From: Halanaerobiales bacterium
GTDB taxonomy: Bacteria; Bacillota_F; Halanaerobiia; Halanaerobiales; DTU029
Length of the DNA stretch: 33,046 nucleotides
Direction: 5' to 3'
Assembly (NCBI GenBank): GCA_016278415.1
Contig: JADQBV010000383.1
Location: 1-33,046, forward strand
This document shows, piece after piece, positions 21,856-30,224 of the stretch (position 1 is the stretch's first letter; every line of letters begins with the position of its first letter). Under the pieces are notes generated by a model. That model was not told the DNA's origin, did not search any database, and worked only from the letters and a program-made list of their open reading frames with translations. Made by a program: the position numbers and the translations under genes.

Positions 21856-22929
21856 TTGTTTTTCAAAAAAAGATTTACTGTAATTGATATAGGAACAGAT
21901 AGTATTAAAGCAGCTAAGTTTACCCGAAAGAAGAAAGAATTGTTTTTAGATGGTATTGTTATGAAAAGCCTTCCTTTTGAGTCTATTAAAGATGGACGTA
22001 TTATTGACGAGGCTGTTGTAGGGAATCGACTTGCTGAGGTTGTTAGGGAGCTTAACTCTAGGAAAGATAAAATTATTACTACAATTCCCAATAATAATTT
22101 AATCATCAGGAATATGGAATTGCCAGATATGAAAGATGAAAGTAAACTGGCTGAAGCAGTAAAATGGGAATCAGAAGATCACCTCCCATTCCCTGTAGAT
22201 AGTGCGATTGAAGATTTTAAAATTTTAGATCGTGATGGTGAAAAGGTACAAGTTTTATTAGTTGCATCAAAAAAAGATATGATAGATAATGTACTTAATT
22301 TATTCGAGAGACTTTCATTAGTACCTTCAGCTATTAACATTCAACCAATGGCACTAATTTCTTTAGTCGATTATCAGAATACGATAGATAATACTGTAGC
22401 AATAGTTGATATAGGTACAGCTGGTAGTAGGGTTGTTATAGGTGATAGTAAGAATATATACCTTTCACGTAATATAGATATTGGTGGAAATGAATTTACC
22501 CGGATTATTATGGATGAGAATAAGATGAATTATAATGAAGCAGAAAACCTGAAGAAAAAGAATGGTATTCAAGAAGAAGAAAATGAAGATGAAAGTTTTG
22601 AATTAGCCATTACTCAAATAGCAACAACAGGTATGGGTGAAAGTCAGTATTTATTATCACTTGCTAAGAATTTAGCAGAACAGATTGGACGTAGTTTGGA
22701 TTATTATAGTATGAAATATAGGAAAAAGGTAGATAAGGTTTATGTTACTGGTGGTGGATCTAAATTAAAGAGATTGAATCATATAATTGAAAATAAAATA
22801 GAGAGAGAATTAATACCCCTTGATCCCTATGTCGATATCAAGTATAAAAAAGGAAATAGTCTAAAGTCAGAGGAATTTGCAGTTGCAGTTGGACTTGCTG
22901 TTAGTGAGGTGTTGGCTGATGAAAGTTAA
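21856..22929 (+). CDS. pilM: Type IV pilus actin-like ATPase PilM
   Basis: A 357-residue cytoplasmic FtsA-related protein that docks on the PilN N-terminal tail. Visible motifs are DIGTDSIKAAKF (phosphate 1), TTIPNNNLIIRNMELP, KWESEDHLPF, VDIGTAGSRVVIG (phosphate 2) and VYVTGGGSKLKRL (adenosine). TTG 21856 is preferred over GTG 21847 because GAGGTGA (21844-21850) overlaps the GTG and lies five bases from the TTG. It starts the pilMNOPQ block, whose genes overlap successively. It is a second FtsA/PilM-type ATPase in the window, distinct from that at 205. Confidence 0.93.
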   Translation: MFFKKRFTVIDIGTDSIKAAKFTRKKKELFLDGIVMKSLPFESIKDGRIIDEAVVGNRLAEVVRELNSRKDKIITTIPNNNLIIRNMELPDMKDESKLAEAVKWESEDHLPFPVDSAIEDFKILDRDGEKVQVLLVASKKDMIDNVLNLFERLSLVPSAINIQPMALISLVDYQNTIDNTVAIVDIGTAGSRVVIGDSKNIYLSRNIDIGGNEFTRIIMDENKMNYNEAENLKKKNGIQEEENEDESFELAITQIATTGMGESQYLLSLAKNLAEQIGRSLDYYSMKYRKKVDKVYVTGGGSKLKRLNHIIENKIERELIPLDPYVDIKYKKGNSLKSEEFAVAVGLAVSEVLADES

Positions 22930-23440
22930 TCTACTTAAAGAACGGAACCAGGCATATTCAATTAATTGGATGGAGATTGTTATAATTATTACAGTAGCCT
23001 TATTTATTATGGGTGTAGGTATTCATTATTATTATTTATATACAGATAGTATGTTACTTAAAGCTGATGTAGATAATCTTTACAATCAAGAAACTAAACT
23101 TAGAATAGAGGTTATTAAGTTTAATAAATTGCAAGATAAGGTTGAAGAGTTGACAAGGATTAAAGAAAAAATGGATACATTAAAGTATCTATGGGATGGG
23201 GCAATTATAGAACAGGGTTATATAATTCCTAATAAAGTTATGTTAGGTACTCTAAGTCTAGAAGAAAACACACTGAAATTATTAGGTAGAGCTGATACTA
23301 ATCAAAAGGTTTTAGATTATATTAGTAATATGAAATTATCTCCCTTCTACGGAAAAGTAACTATTAAAGATTTACAAACTCAAGCTAATGATGCAATTTT
23401 TACTCTAGAAACAGTAATTGTCGAAGAAGGTGATCTATAA
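22919..23440 (+). CDS. pilN: Type IV pilus alignment protein PilN
   Basis: A 173-residue bitopic inner-membrane protein. Its N-terminal cytoplasmic tail MKVNLLKER matches the conserved INLLP-type PilM-binding motif. A transmembrane helix spans about 18-38, then a coiled-coil (60-100), then a ferredoxin-like periplasmic domain with LGTLSLEENTLKLLGRA. ATG 22919 lies 11 bases inside the end of pilM with GAGGTG before it; an in-frame ATG at 22877 would add an out-of-family extension. Its stop shares a base with the pilO start (TAATG). Confidence 0.9.
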   Translation: MKVNLLKERNQAYSINWMEIVIIITVALFIMGVGIHYYYLYTDSMLLKADVDNLYNQETKLRIEVIKFNKLQDKVEELTRIKEKMDTLKYLWDGAIIEQGYIIPNKVMLGTLSLEENTLKLLGRADTNQKVLDYISNMKLSPFYGKVTIKDLQTQANDAIFTLETVIVEEGDL

Positions 23441-23979
23441 TGTTTGATAGAATGAGTAGAAGAGAAAGGATTATGTTAATCTGTTTAGCGATATTTGCTA
23501 TAATAGCAGTTTATTATTACTTTTTTTATCAACCTATCATTGATAAGATAGCCTTTCTTGAACAAGAAAAAGTAAATTATCAAGAGCAGATTAATAAACA
23601 TATCATTACACTAAGTAAGAAACCCGAAGTAGAGGCGAGATATGCAGAGTTAAAATATATTGAAAATGAAGATTTAGCTAATCGGATAGGATCAATTGAT
23701 GAGATGTTACAGGTGCTTGAAAATGAGTCGGACAAATCTGGTATAGAAATTACATCCTTTGTACCCAATGAACAGGAAAAAGTAACAATGATAAATATGG
23801 TAGCAGAAGGTAAATTTTCGGAACTAGTATTATTTTTGGAGGGAATAAAGGTACTAAATGGTCAGATTGAGTTTAAGAGTATTAGTGTAGATAGAAAAAA
23901 TGAAGAAGACGATCTTTTAGTTATAAATGCTGAATTTATATATCATTATGATTTATTTATTGGTGGTGATCAAACTTGA
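23440..23979 (+). CDS. pilO: Type IV pilus alignment protein PilO-like
   Basis: A 179-residue bitopic protein: short cytoplasmic N-terminus, transmembrane helix about 12-30, coiled-coil 37-70, then a ferredoxin-like domain (IDEMLQVLENESDKSGIEI, then LVLFLEGIKVLNGQIEF) typical of PilO/GspM. It should dimerise with PilN in the inner membrane. The start overlaps the pilN stop and the stop overlaps the next TTG start by four bases, so stoichiometric translation is likely. Confidence 0.88.
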   Translation: MFDRMSRRERIMLICLAIFAIIAVYYYFFYQPIIDKIAFLEQEKVNYQEQINKHIITLSKKPEVEARYAELKYIENEDLANRIGSIDEMLQVLENESDKSGIEITSFVPNEQEKVTMINMVAEGKFSELVLFLEGIKVLNGQIEFKSISVDRKNEEDDLLVINAEFIYHYDLFIGGDQT

Positions 23980-24650
23980 AACTGAAAAAATCACATATAA
24001 CTTTAATTGTTATTTTTATCGTTCTTATTATTGCAGGGGCTTTATATTACTTTTATTATCTTCCCCAGGAACAAACTGTTGTTGTACAGGTAAGTGAATC
24101 TGAAGCTAATACATCTGAAGAGTTAGAAACAACGAATAAGGAAGATGCTGAATCAAAGGACGATACCCAGAGGGATGTAGAACAGGCTGATGGGGATGGC
24201 AATATTGAAAAAAGTGAAGAAGTAGTTGAAGAGGACTCTAGACAAGAAGAGGAAAAAGTAGTTGAAGAAGGTTCTACAAAAGAAGACGAAGAACTTGTTG
24301 TTGCGGAAGAGGAAAAACAAGAACCACAAATTGATTACACATATAGAGAGGGTTTTCAAAATCCTTTTAAGGATTATAGGATTATAAAAAAAGATATTGA
24401 AGGAGACAATCAACAGCTTACTATTGCAGCAATCAAGGAAATGGTTCCATTTACTTTAACAGGAATTATAGGTAATAGCCAAGAGCGATTGGCAGTACTT
24501 GAATATCAAGGTAAAACAAGTATTATTAAAGGAAAAACAGTTATTGAAGATTTTACCATTGTTAATATACTTGCTGAAGAATTAGTTATGTCTTACAAAG
24601 GAGTTCAATTCAAAATAGAGATGGGGAGTGGTATAGGTGAGATCTTATAA
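23976..24650 (+). CDS. pilP: PilP-like protein with transmembrane anchor and acidic linker
   Basis: A 224-residue protein starting at TTG 23976 with GGTGGTGAT before it. Residues 8-28 form a transmembrane helix, residues 38-116 are an extremely Glu/Asp-rich linker (for example SEEVVEEDSRQEEEKVVEEG), and residues 124-224 are a small beta domain with the PilP-type entry GFQNPFKDYRI, then LTGIIGNSQERLAVLEYQGK. Proteobacterial PilP is a lipoprotein; this one has no Cys at all and must be held by the helix. Position between pilO and pilQ supports the call. GspC-like is the alternative. It overlaps pilQ by 14 bases. Confidence 0.75.
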   Translation: MKLKKSHITLIVIFIVLIIAGALYYFYYLPQEQTVVVQVSESEANTSEELETTNKEDAESKDDTQRDVEQADGDGNIEKSEEVVEEDSRQEEEKVVEEGSTKEDEELVVAEEEKQEPQIDYTYREGFQNPFKDYRIIKKDIEGDNQQLTIAAIKEMVPFTLTGIIGNSQERLAVLEYQGKTSIIKGKTVIEDFTIVNILAEELVMSYKGVQFKIEMGSGIGEIL

Positions 24651-27615
24651 AAATCGCACAATTATAATAACAATAATTATGTTATTGTTATTTAGTCATA
24701 GTATTATATTGGCTAATAATACAAAAATTAATATGAACTTTAAAGGTGCAGATATTAGGGATGTATTAAGGACCATAGCTGAACTAGCTGATGTCAATCT
24801 AGTTACAGATGGCTCTGTGAATGGTGACATTACTATACATCTGAAAAATCTATCTTTTGAGGATTCCTTAAAGCTAATTACTCAGGCACATAATTTAGCA
24901 TATAAATGGTATGAAAATACAGTTGTTGTGGCTACATCAGAACGCATTGATCAAATTTATGCCGACATAATGGTAAAAACTGTCAATGTTAATCATGCTG
25001 ATTTAGCAGAAATACAGGGAATAGTTAAAGAAGTGTATCCTGATTTAGGTGTTACCTTAGATCAGAGGAATGGGAATCTGATTATTAGAGGAAAAGATGA
25101 AAAAATAAGTGCTGCTGAGGATTTAATTAGAAAGCTAGATACTCAAAGGGAAGAGGTAACAAAAGTAATTCCAATTCCTGCTGAAAAATCAGAGTTTTTA
25201 AAGAATTATATTAAAAAAGTCTATCCAGACCTGGTTATTGAGAGTGATGATAGTGGTAATTTTGTTATATATGGATCTCCATATGATATAAAAAGTGCCA
25301 ATTTATTGTTAAGTAGGTTAATCGAGCAATTAAATAAGAAGGAAAATACTACTGTTAATAAACTCCCTGTTAATGTTATTCAAAGTATTAAAATAAGACA
25401 TCTTGATGTTGAATATATTAATGAGCAGATAAGTAAAATGTATCCAGATGTCAATATTGTTGCAGATACTGTTAACAATCAATTACTATATAATGGGTCA
25501 AACGAAAATTTACAAGAAATTAAGCAATTAGTAGAAGCTATTGATCTTGAAAATGTTAATAAAGTAGAGGATGAAGAGTTATATGAAAAGGTTGTAAGTA
25601 TTGAATTTGCTAATATCGATAATATTAAAACTGCTATCCAAGATATATCTCAGACATTAAATGTTAAGGTATTAACTGGCACAAATCAGTTATTAATCAA
25701 TGGAACTGAAAGTGATGTAGAAATGGCTGCTACAATTGCTGAAAATTTAGATACAGAACAGAAAAAATATACAGAAATCGTATCTATTGATTATGCTTCA
25801 CAGGAAGACTTAGAAGGCATTTTAACTAATCTCTATCCTGATATTGGGTTTACCTATAATGTACAAAGTAAAGAGATAGTAATAAATAGTACAGAAAAAG
25901 TGATGAAAGATGTTTTGGCTCTAATTAATAAAATTGATATACCGAGAAAACAGGTTATAATTGAGGTTAGGGTTGAAGAAGTTTCTAGTACAGATCTTAG
26001 TGATATGGGTATCAATTCAGATCAGATGTCCAAAATTGAAATTATAGATAGCAATGAAGATGGATTCATTGATGGGGTTGGCCTTACTTTTGCTGACTTT
26101 ATTAAGGCTATTGAGACAAAAGGTACAAGTAATACTTTGGCTAATCCGAGATTAATGACCCTTAGTGGAGAAGAAGCAAGTCAATTAATTGGTAATCGAA
26201 TACCTGTAATAGTAGAAAAGGTAGAAGATGGTCATGTTACCAGTACAATAGAATACATTGAGGCAGGTATTAATTTAACCTTTACACCTTGGGTTACAAA
26301 AAATAACAAAGTAAATCTAAAAGTAAATCCACAGGTTAGCTCTATCGGCGAATCTATAGGTACTTCGCTTCCTCCAATAAATACTAGAGAGGTTGAAACT
26401 ACTGTTAGATTAAATGATGGGCAGACCTTTGCTATAGGTGGATTAATTCAGGAAGATCTTCTAGAATCGATTTCCAAAGTTCCATTACTAGCTGAGATAC
26501 CTATTTTTGGCGAGTTATTTAGAAGTAGAAGTGTAGAAAATATCAAAACCGAGTTAATTATATTTATTACTCCACATATAGTTAAAGAGGACTCTCTTAA
26601 TAATAGTGATAAGGGAAAAGAAAGTGATCAAAATAATTTAGATTCTGAAAATGATGTTGATAATGAATCTATAGTAAACGCTAAAGAAGAAGCTGGACAA
26701 ACTAATCTAGAAGATATAAAAGAAACAAATCAAGAAAACACGGTTACTGTAAATACAGAAGATGAAGGAAAAAATAGGGATAATGAAACAGAAGTTAATA
26801 TGGAAGATGATAGTGAAGTTGTAAGTGAAGACAATAACCCAAAAGAATTTATACCATTGACAAAAGAAGAATTAGATGCCATCCTTGGTAATAATGAAAA
26901 AAGTCAAAAAAAAACAAGTAATTCCAGTGATAAAAAAGTAACGGATAATAATGATGAGGTTTTAGAGGATTCATCTGAAAAAACTGTCGAAACTAATCCT
27001 CAAATTTCACAGGAATACAATCAGAATGAGCAGAGTACTGAATTAAGTAATGAAAAAGGAAATGAAGATAGTAGTGAAGATGATCAAAATCAGGCTGAAG
27101 AAGCTATTGAAGTGGAAGAAAACCAAACAAATGAAATAAGTGAGCTTAAGAAAGAGACTAGCGATATTGAAGAAGATAAAGAACTTAATAGTAATGATAA
27201 GGAAGATAATGTTAATGATGCTAAAGTAAAAGAAGAAGTAAGTAAACAGGAAGTTAAAGTTTCTAAAGATAGTAGTATAGAAAGTAGTAGTAATTCTGAT
27301 ATAGATCTTAGTGATTTATATTTGTACAACTATAAACTTTTATCAGAAATTACAGTTAAAGAATTGGCAGAGAAATTTGATGTTAAGGAGGAATTTATTA
27401 TTGAAGCCAATAAGGATATTGAGGCAACTGTTGGCTCATATATAAAGATTCCTGTAGCAAAGTCTAGAATATATATCTTTAAAAAAGGTGATACACTATG
27501 GAGAATACATTCTCTGTATGATATTGCTATTGATAAGATTAAAGAGATAAATAATATTGAAGATGAAAATGATATCTCTGTTGGAACAGAGATTATTATT
27601 CCAAATAAAATATAA
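24637..27615 (+). CDS. pilQ: Very long PilQ-type secretin with acidic tail and C-terminal LysM modules
   Basis: A 992-residue outer-membrane secretin. Signal peptide 1-26; STN/N0-type domain about 30-100 (NMNFKGADIRDVLRTIAEL); five secretin N-type modules of about 60-75 residues (roughly 112-168, 175-233, 245-303, 317-373, 380-434), several containing YPD; secretin barrel about 437-650 (ANPRLMTLSGEEA, GGLIQEDLLESISKVPLLAE, IPIFGELFRS, ELIIFITPHIV). Residues 651-890 are an acidic Asn/Glu/Asp/Ser-rich stretch. Residues 895-940 and 945-991 are LysM-like, the second with FKKGDTLWRIHSLYDIAIDK and IIIPNKI. An EF-hand-like loop DSNEDGFIDG is at 471-480. Secretins make pilus pores in outer membranes, so the cell is diderm. 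LysM on secretins is usually before the barrel, not after it. GTG 24637 lies inside pilP. Confidence 0.92.
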   Translation: MRSYKNRTIIITIIMLLLFSHSIILANNTKINMNFKGADIRDVLRTIAELADVNLVTDGSVNGDITIHLKNLSFEDSLKLITQAHNLAYKWYENTVVVATSERIDQIYADIMVKTVNVNHADLAEIQGIVKEVYPDLGVTLDQRNGNLIIRGKDEKISAAEDLIRKLDTQREEVTKVIPIPAEKSEFLKNYIKKVYPDLVIESDDSGNFVIYGSPYDIKSANLLLSRLIEQLNKKENTTVNKLPVNVIQSIKIRHLDVEYINEQISKMYPDVNIVADTVNNQLLYNGSNENLQEIKQLVEAIDLENVNKVEDEELYEKVVSIEFANIDNIKTAIQDISQTLNVKVLTGTNQLLINGTESDVEMAATIAENLDTEQKKYTEIVSIDYASQEDLEGILTNLYPDIGFTYNVQSKEIVINSTEKVMKDVLALINKIDIPRKQVIIEVRVEEVSSTDLSDMGINSDQMSKIEIIDSNEDGFIDGVGLTFADFIKAIETKGTSNTLANPRLMTLSGEEASQLIGNRIPVIVEKVEDGHVTSTIEYIEAGINLTFTPWVTKNNKVNLKVNPQVSSIGESIGTSLPPINTREVETTVRLNDGQTFAIGGLIQEDLLESISKVPLLAEIPIFGELFRSRSVENIKTELIIFITPHIVKEDSLNNSDKGKESDQNNLDSENDVDNESIVNAKEEAGQTNLEDIKETNQENTVTVNTEDEGKNRDNETEVNMEDDSEVVSEDNNPKEFIPLTKEELDAILGNNEKSQKKTSNSSDKKVTDNNDEVLEDSSEKTVETNPQISQEYNQNEQSTELSNEKGNEDSSEDDQNQAEEAIEVEENQTNEISELKKETSDIEEDKELNSNDKEDNVNDAKVKEEVSKQEVKVSKDSSIESSSNSDIDLSDLYLYNYKLLSEITVKELAEKFDVKEEFIIEANKDIEATVGSYIKIPVAKSRIYIFKKGDTLWRIHSLYDIAIDKIKEINNIEDENDISVGTEIIIPNKI

Positions 27616-27639
27616 GATTGAAAGGGGAATGAGTAAACA

Positions 27640-28086
27640 GTGTCTAAAAAAATAACTTTATTACTATTAATAGCATTTGTTTTATTGCTTACGTTATCCG
27701 GTTGTAGACAGTATTTTGCTGGAAACTATCCAAATTTGGTTGTAGATGATTATAGTTATTCATCAACAGGTGAAATCACAGAGGAAATAACAAATGCTGA
27801 GGGTGATACAGAAACTGTAATAATCGGTGAAATCTATACCCTAACTGTAAAAATAAGAAATAATGCTTTAGAAGGGGAATTTATGATTTACTTAGATTTT
27901 AATGATTCAACTGATGGATGGTATGGTCCAGTATATATAACAGATGTTGAAGAAAAACCATTTACGAAGAAATTTTATTATATTGACCAAGCAAGGAAAA
28001 CATTGCCAGACACTAGGGGGACTGCAACTATTTATTCGCTCAAGAAAGATGATAGTAAAGTATATCAAACAGAATTTTCATTTTAA
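27640..28086 (+). CDS. Lipoprotein of unknown function
   Basis: A 148-residue lipoprotein: signal peptide with Lys-rich start, hydrophobic core and lipobox LSGC, lipidated Cys at 22. The mature 127 residues form an apparent beta-sandwich-like domain (YTLTVKIRNNALEGEFMIYL, then FTKKFYYIDQA) that recalls CARDB/Ig-like folds; I do not recognise a family. GTG 27640 gives the signal peptide; GGGG lies 12 bases upstream, and an out-of-frame ATG at 27629 starts only an 8-codon frame. It follows pilQ by 24 bases and precedes the barrel protein by 21, so it is likely co-transcribed. Position makes a secretin pilotin conceivable, but nothing in the sequence proves that. Confidence 0.75.
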   Translation: MSKKITLLLLIAFVLLLTLSGCRQYFAGNYPNLVVDDYSYSSTGEITEEITNAEGDTETVIIGEIYTLTVKIRNNALEGEFMIYLDFNDSTDGWYGPVYITDVEEKPFTKKFYYIDQARKTLPDTRGTATIYSLKKDDSKVYQTEFSF

Positions 28087-28107
28087 TATTTAAGGGGGGT
28101 TAGGATT

Positions 28108-28695
28108 ATGAGAAAATTATTATTGATCTGTGTCTTGATATTAATATTTTCAGTAACAGTAAGTGCTGAGGATGTTTCTTTAGGTGTAAATATCAAGGCA
28201 GAAAATAGTAAAGTAAACGACATCTTATTACTTGGTGCAAATTTTGATATTGATTTACAGAATGGATATAATTTTAATGGTTATCTAGGTACAGATATTG
28301 ACTCTGATGATGATCAGTTTTATACAGATTTAAGTATATTAAGAAAATATTCTGAAGAAAAAAATTACTATCTAGGTTTTGGATATAGGTATATCGAAGA
28401 TGATTCTGATGGAGTGAAACTAAATAGAAATATACTTTATGCTAAGTTTGTAGGTAAAAATACATATAATGATTATAAATTAACAACGGATATATCTTAT
28501 TCACCATATGGACGATATGAGATTAATGGTACTGGAAAAGAAAAGATGAATTCCTGGTTTGTAGAATTAGAAATAGAAAAGCAACTTTATGATAGATTAA
28601 ACTTTGTATTTACTACAAGTTACGGTTATGATGAATATGATGAATATACAACAAATGTCACCTCATATTCTTTTGGTGTAAACCATGATATGTAA
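28108..28695 (+). CDS. Probable small outer-membrane beta-barrel protein
   Basis: A 195-residue protein with a clear Sec signal peptide (1-20, cleavage after VSA) and a mature region of alternating amphipathic strands separated by polar Asp/Asn turns, for example YYLGFGYRYIEDD, LTTDISYSPYGRYEI and WFVELEIEKQLYD. This pattern and size suggest an 8- to 10-stranded barrel. The last residues are NHDM, so the usual C-terminal aromatic of the BAM signal is missing. GGGGGG precedes the ATG. The terminator at 28724 follows it, closing the pilus transcription unit. Function is unknown; it could assist the secretin or be unrelated to pili. Confidence 0.65.
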   Translation: MRKLLLICVLILIFSVTVSAEDVSLGVNIKAENSKVNDILLLGANFDIDLQNGYNFNGYLGTDIDSDDDQFYTDLSILRKYSEEKNYYLGFGYRYIEDDSDGVKLNRNILYAKFVGKNTYNDYKLTTDISYSPYGRYEINGTGKEKMNSWFVELEIEKQLYDRLNFVFTTSYGYDEYDEYTTNVTSYSFGVNHDM

Positions 28696-28723
28696 ATATT
28701 AAATATAATCATCTATAATGATT

Positions 28724-28750
28724 AGCCTCCTAAAGAATAGGGGGCTTTTT
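28724..28750 (+). terminator. Terminator closing the pilus locus
   Basis: AGCCTCC (28724-28730) pairs with GGGGGCT (28740-28746), one pair being G-T, around a nine-base loop, followed by TTTTT. It sits 29 bases after the barrel gene and separates it from aroC. The remaining bases to 28933 are AT-rich with no other clear site. Confidence 0.85.
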
Positions 28751-28933
28751 CCATGTCTATTTATATTTGTTTATCATTTTTTGGTAAAATGAGAAGGATA
28801 TATAAGTCTGATGTAGAATTATATTTATTAAGTATAAGAATTTATCTTAAACTATCTATAGTAAGATAAGCTAGACTATAGTGTTATTTAAGGGATTATA
28901 GATATATAAACAATAATTAAGGGAGTAGATAGT

Positions 28934-30142
28934 ATGTTAAATTTTAAAACAGCAGGAGAGTCTCATGGTAAAGGGTTAATAGCTATTGTAGATGGCCTTC
29001 CTGCAGGTATAGAAGTTAGTATTGATTACATTAATAACAAACTTGCCAGGCGTCAGGGTGGTTATGGACGTGGTGGTAGGATGAAGATTGAAACTGATAC
29101 AGTAAATGTATATAGTGGTATTCGTTTAGGGAAAACAATGGGTAGCCCTGTTGGGCTCTTAATTAACAATAAAGATTGGGAGAATTGGCAGGAAGTTATG
29201 GCAGTGGAGAAAAGCAAATTAACATCAGCTACGGAAGACAATGAAATTACTATTAAGAAAGATGGTCGATTAAAAAAAATAAAGAAGGTAGTTACAAGAC
29301 CTAGACCAGGTCATGCTGATCTTGCAGGAACACAAAAGTATAATACAGATGATATTAGAAATATATTAGAAAGGGCCAGTGCCCGGGAGACTGCAGCAAG
29401 AACCGCTGTTGGCGGCCTTACTGATAATTTTTTAAGGTATTTTGATATTGATATTATCAGTCATGTTATACAACTAGGGAAAATAGCTGCACCTGTAAAA
29501 GACGTTAATTTCATGGAATTATGGGATGCTGTTATAGACTCCCCACTACATTGTTTTGATAAGGAAAAAGAAGAAGAGATGATAGAATATATAGACGAGA
29601 TAAAAGAAAAAGGGGATACTCTGGGAGGTATTATTGAGATAAGGACTACACCATTACCTGTAGGTCTGGGAAGTCATACTCAATGGGATAGGAAACTTGA
29701 CGGGATTCTCACTAGTGCTTTAATGAGTATACCAGCTGTTAAGGGTGTAGAAATCGGACCTGCTTTTAATAATTCAACTATACCTGGTTCAGAGGTTCAT
29801 GATGAGATTTTTTATGATGATAGTATTGGATACTATAGAACTACTAATAGTGCTGGTGGTATTGAAGGTGGCGTAAGTAATGGTCAAGCATTGATAATAC
29901 GGATTGCGATGAAACCTATACCTACTTTATATAAACCCCTGCAGTCAGTGGATATTAAGTCTAAAGAGAAGTTTGAAGCCAGTGTTGAGCGTTCTGATGT
30001 TACAGCAGTGCCTGCATGTGGTGTAGTAGGGGAAGCTATGGTTAGTTTTGTAATTGCCCAGGCATTATTAGAAAAGTTTGGTGGGGATTCTATTGAAGAG
30101 ACTATCTCTAATTACAAGTCTTACATGAATAGAGGTAGATAA
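28934..30142 (+). CDS. aroC: Chorismate synthase
   Basis: A 402-residue enzyme that converts 5-enolpyruvylshikimate-3-phosphate to chorismate using reduced FMN. Family motifs are FKTAGESHGKGL near the start, RQGGYGRGGRM, TMGSPVGLLI, RPRPGHADLAGTQKY, and ERASARETAARTAVGG. The catalytic His residues are in GESHG and in the SxGH-like PGHAD segment. Length is slightly above the common 360-390, with a Lys/Glu-rich stretch (about 100-118). ATG 28934 follows AAGGGAG. It opens an aroC-aroK-aroB-aroQ series and is followed by 82 bases before aroK. Confidence 0.95.
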   Translation: MLNFKTAGESHGKGLIAIVDGLPAGIEVSIDYINNKLARRQGGYGRGGRMKIETDTVNVYSGIRLGKTMGSPVGLLINNKDWENWQEVMAVEKSKLTSATEDNEITIKKDGRLKKIKKVVTRPRPGHADLAGTQKYNTDDIRNILERASARETAARTAVGGLTDNFLRYFDIDIISHVIQLGKIAAPVKDVNFMELWDAVIDSPLHCFDKEKEEEMIEYIDEIKEKGDTLGGIIEIRTTPLPVGLGSHTQWDRKLDGILTSALMSIPAVKGVEIGPAFNNSTIPGSEVHDEIFYDDSIGYYRTTNSAGGIEGGVSNGQALIIRIAMKPIPTLYKPLQSVDIKSKEKFEASVERSDVTAVPACGVVGEAMVSFVIAQALLEKFGGDSIEETISNYKSYMNRGR

Positions 30143-30224
30143 TTAATAATCGATAGTATTTCTTTCTAAGTATTTATATTAAAATATTTTTTTACAGTAC
30201 TACGAGTTAGGAGGAGGGATCTTT

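Noticed and set aside
22877..22918. Extended N-terminus of PilN from an upstream ATG
   Set aside because: The extra residues come from another frame of the end of pilM, lack an RBS, and would displace the PilM-binding NLL motif from the N-terminus.
13816..27615. Type II secretion system
   Set aside because: Pseudopilin and GspE/F relatives are similar, but the presence of pilT, a PilM with a PilN NLL motif and a PilQ-type secretin indicates a type IV pilus.
13816..28695. Horizontally acquired pilus island
   Set aside because: Base and codon use look like the neighbours, no integrase, tRNA or flanking repeats are seen, and the aroE-pil-aroC order is familiar in Clostridia.
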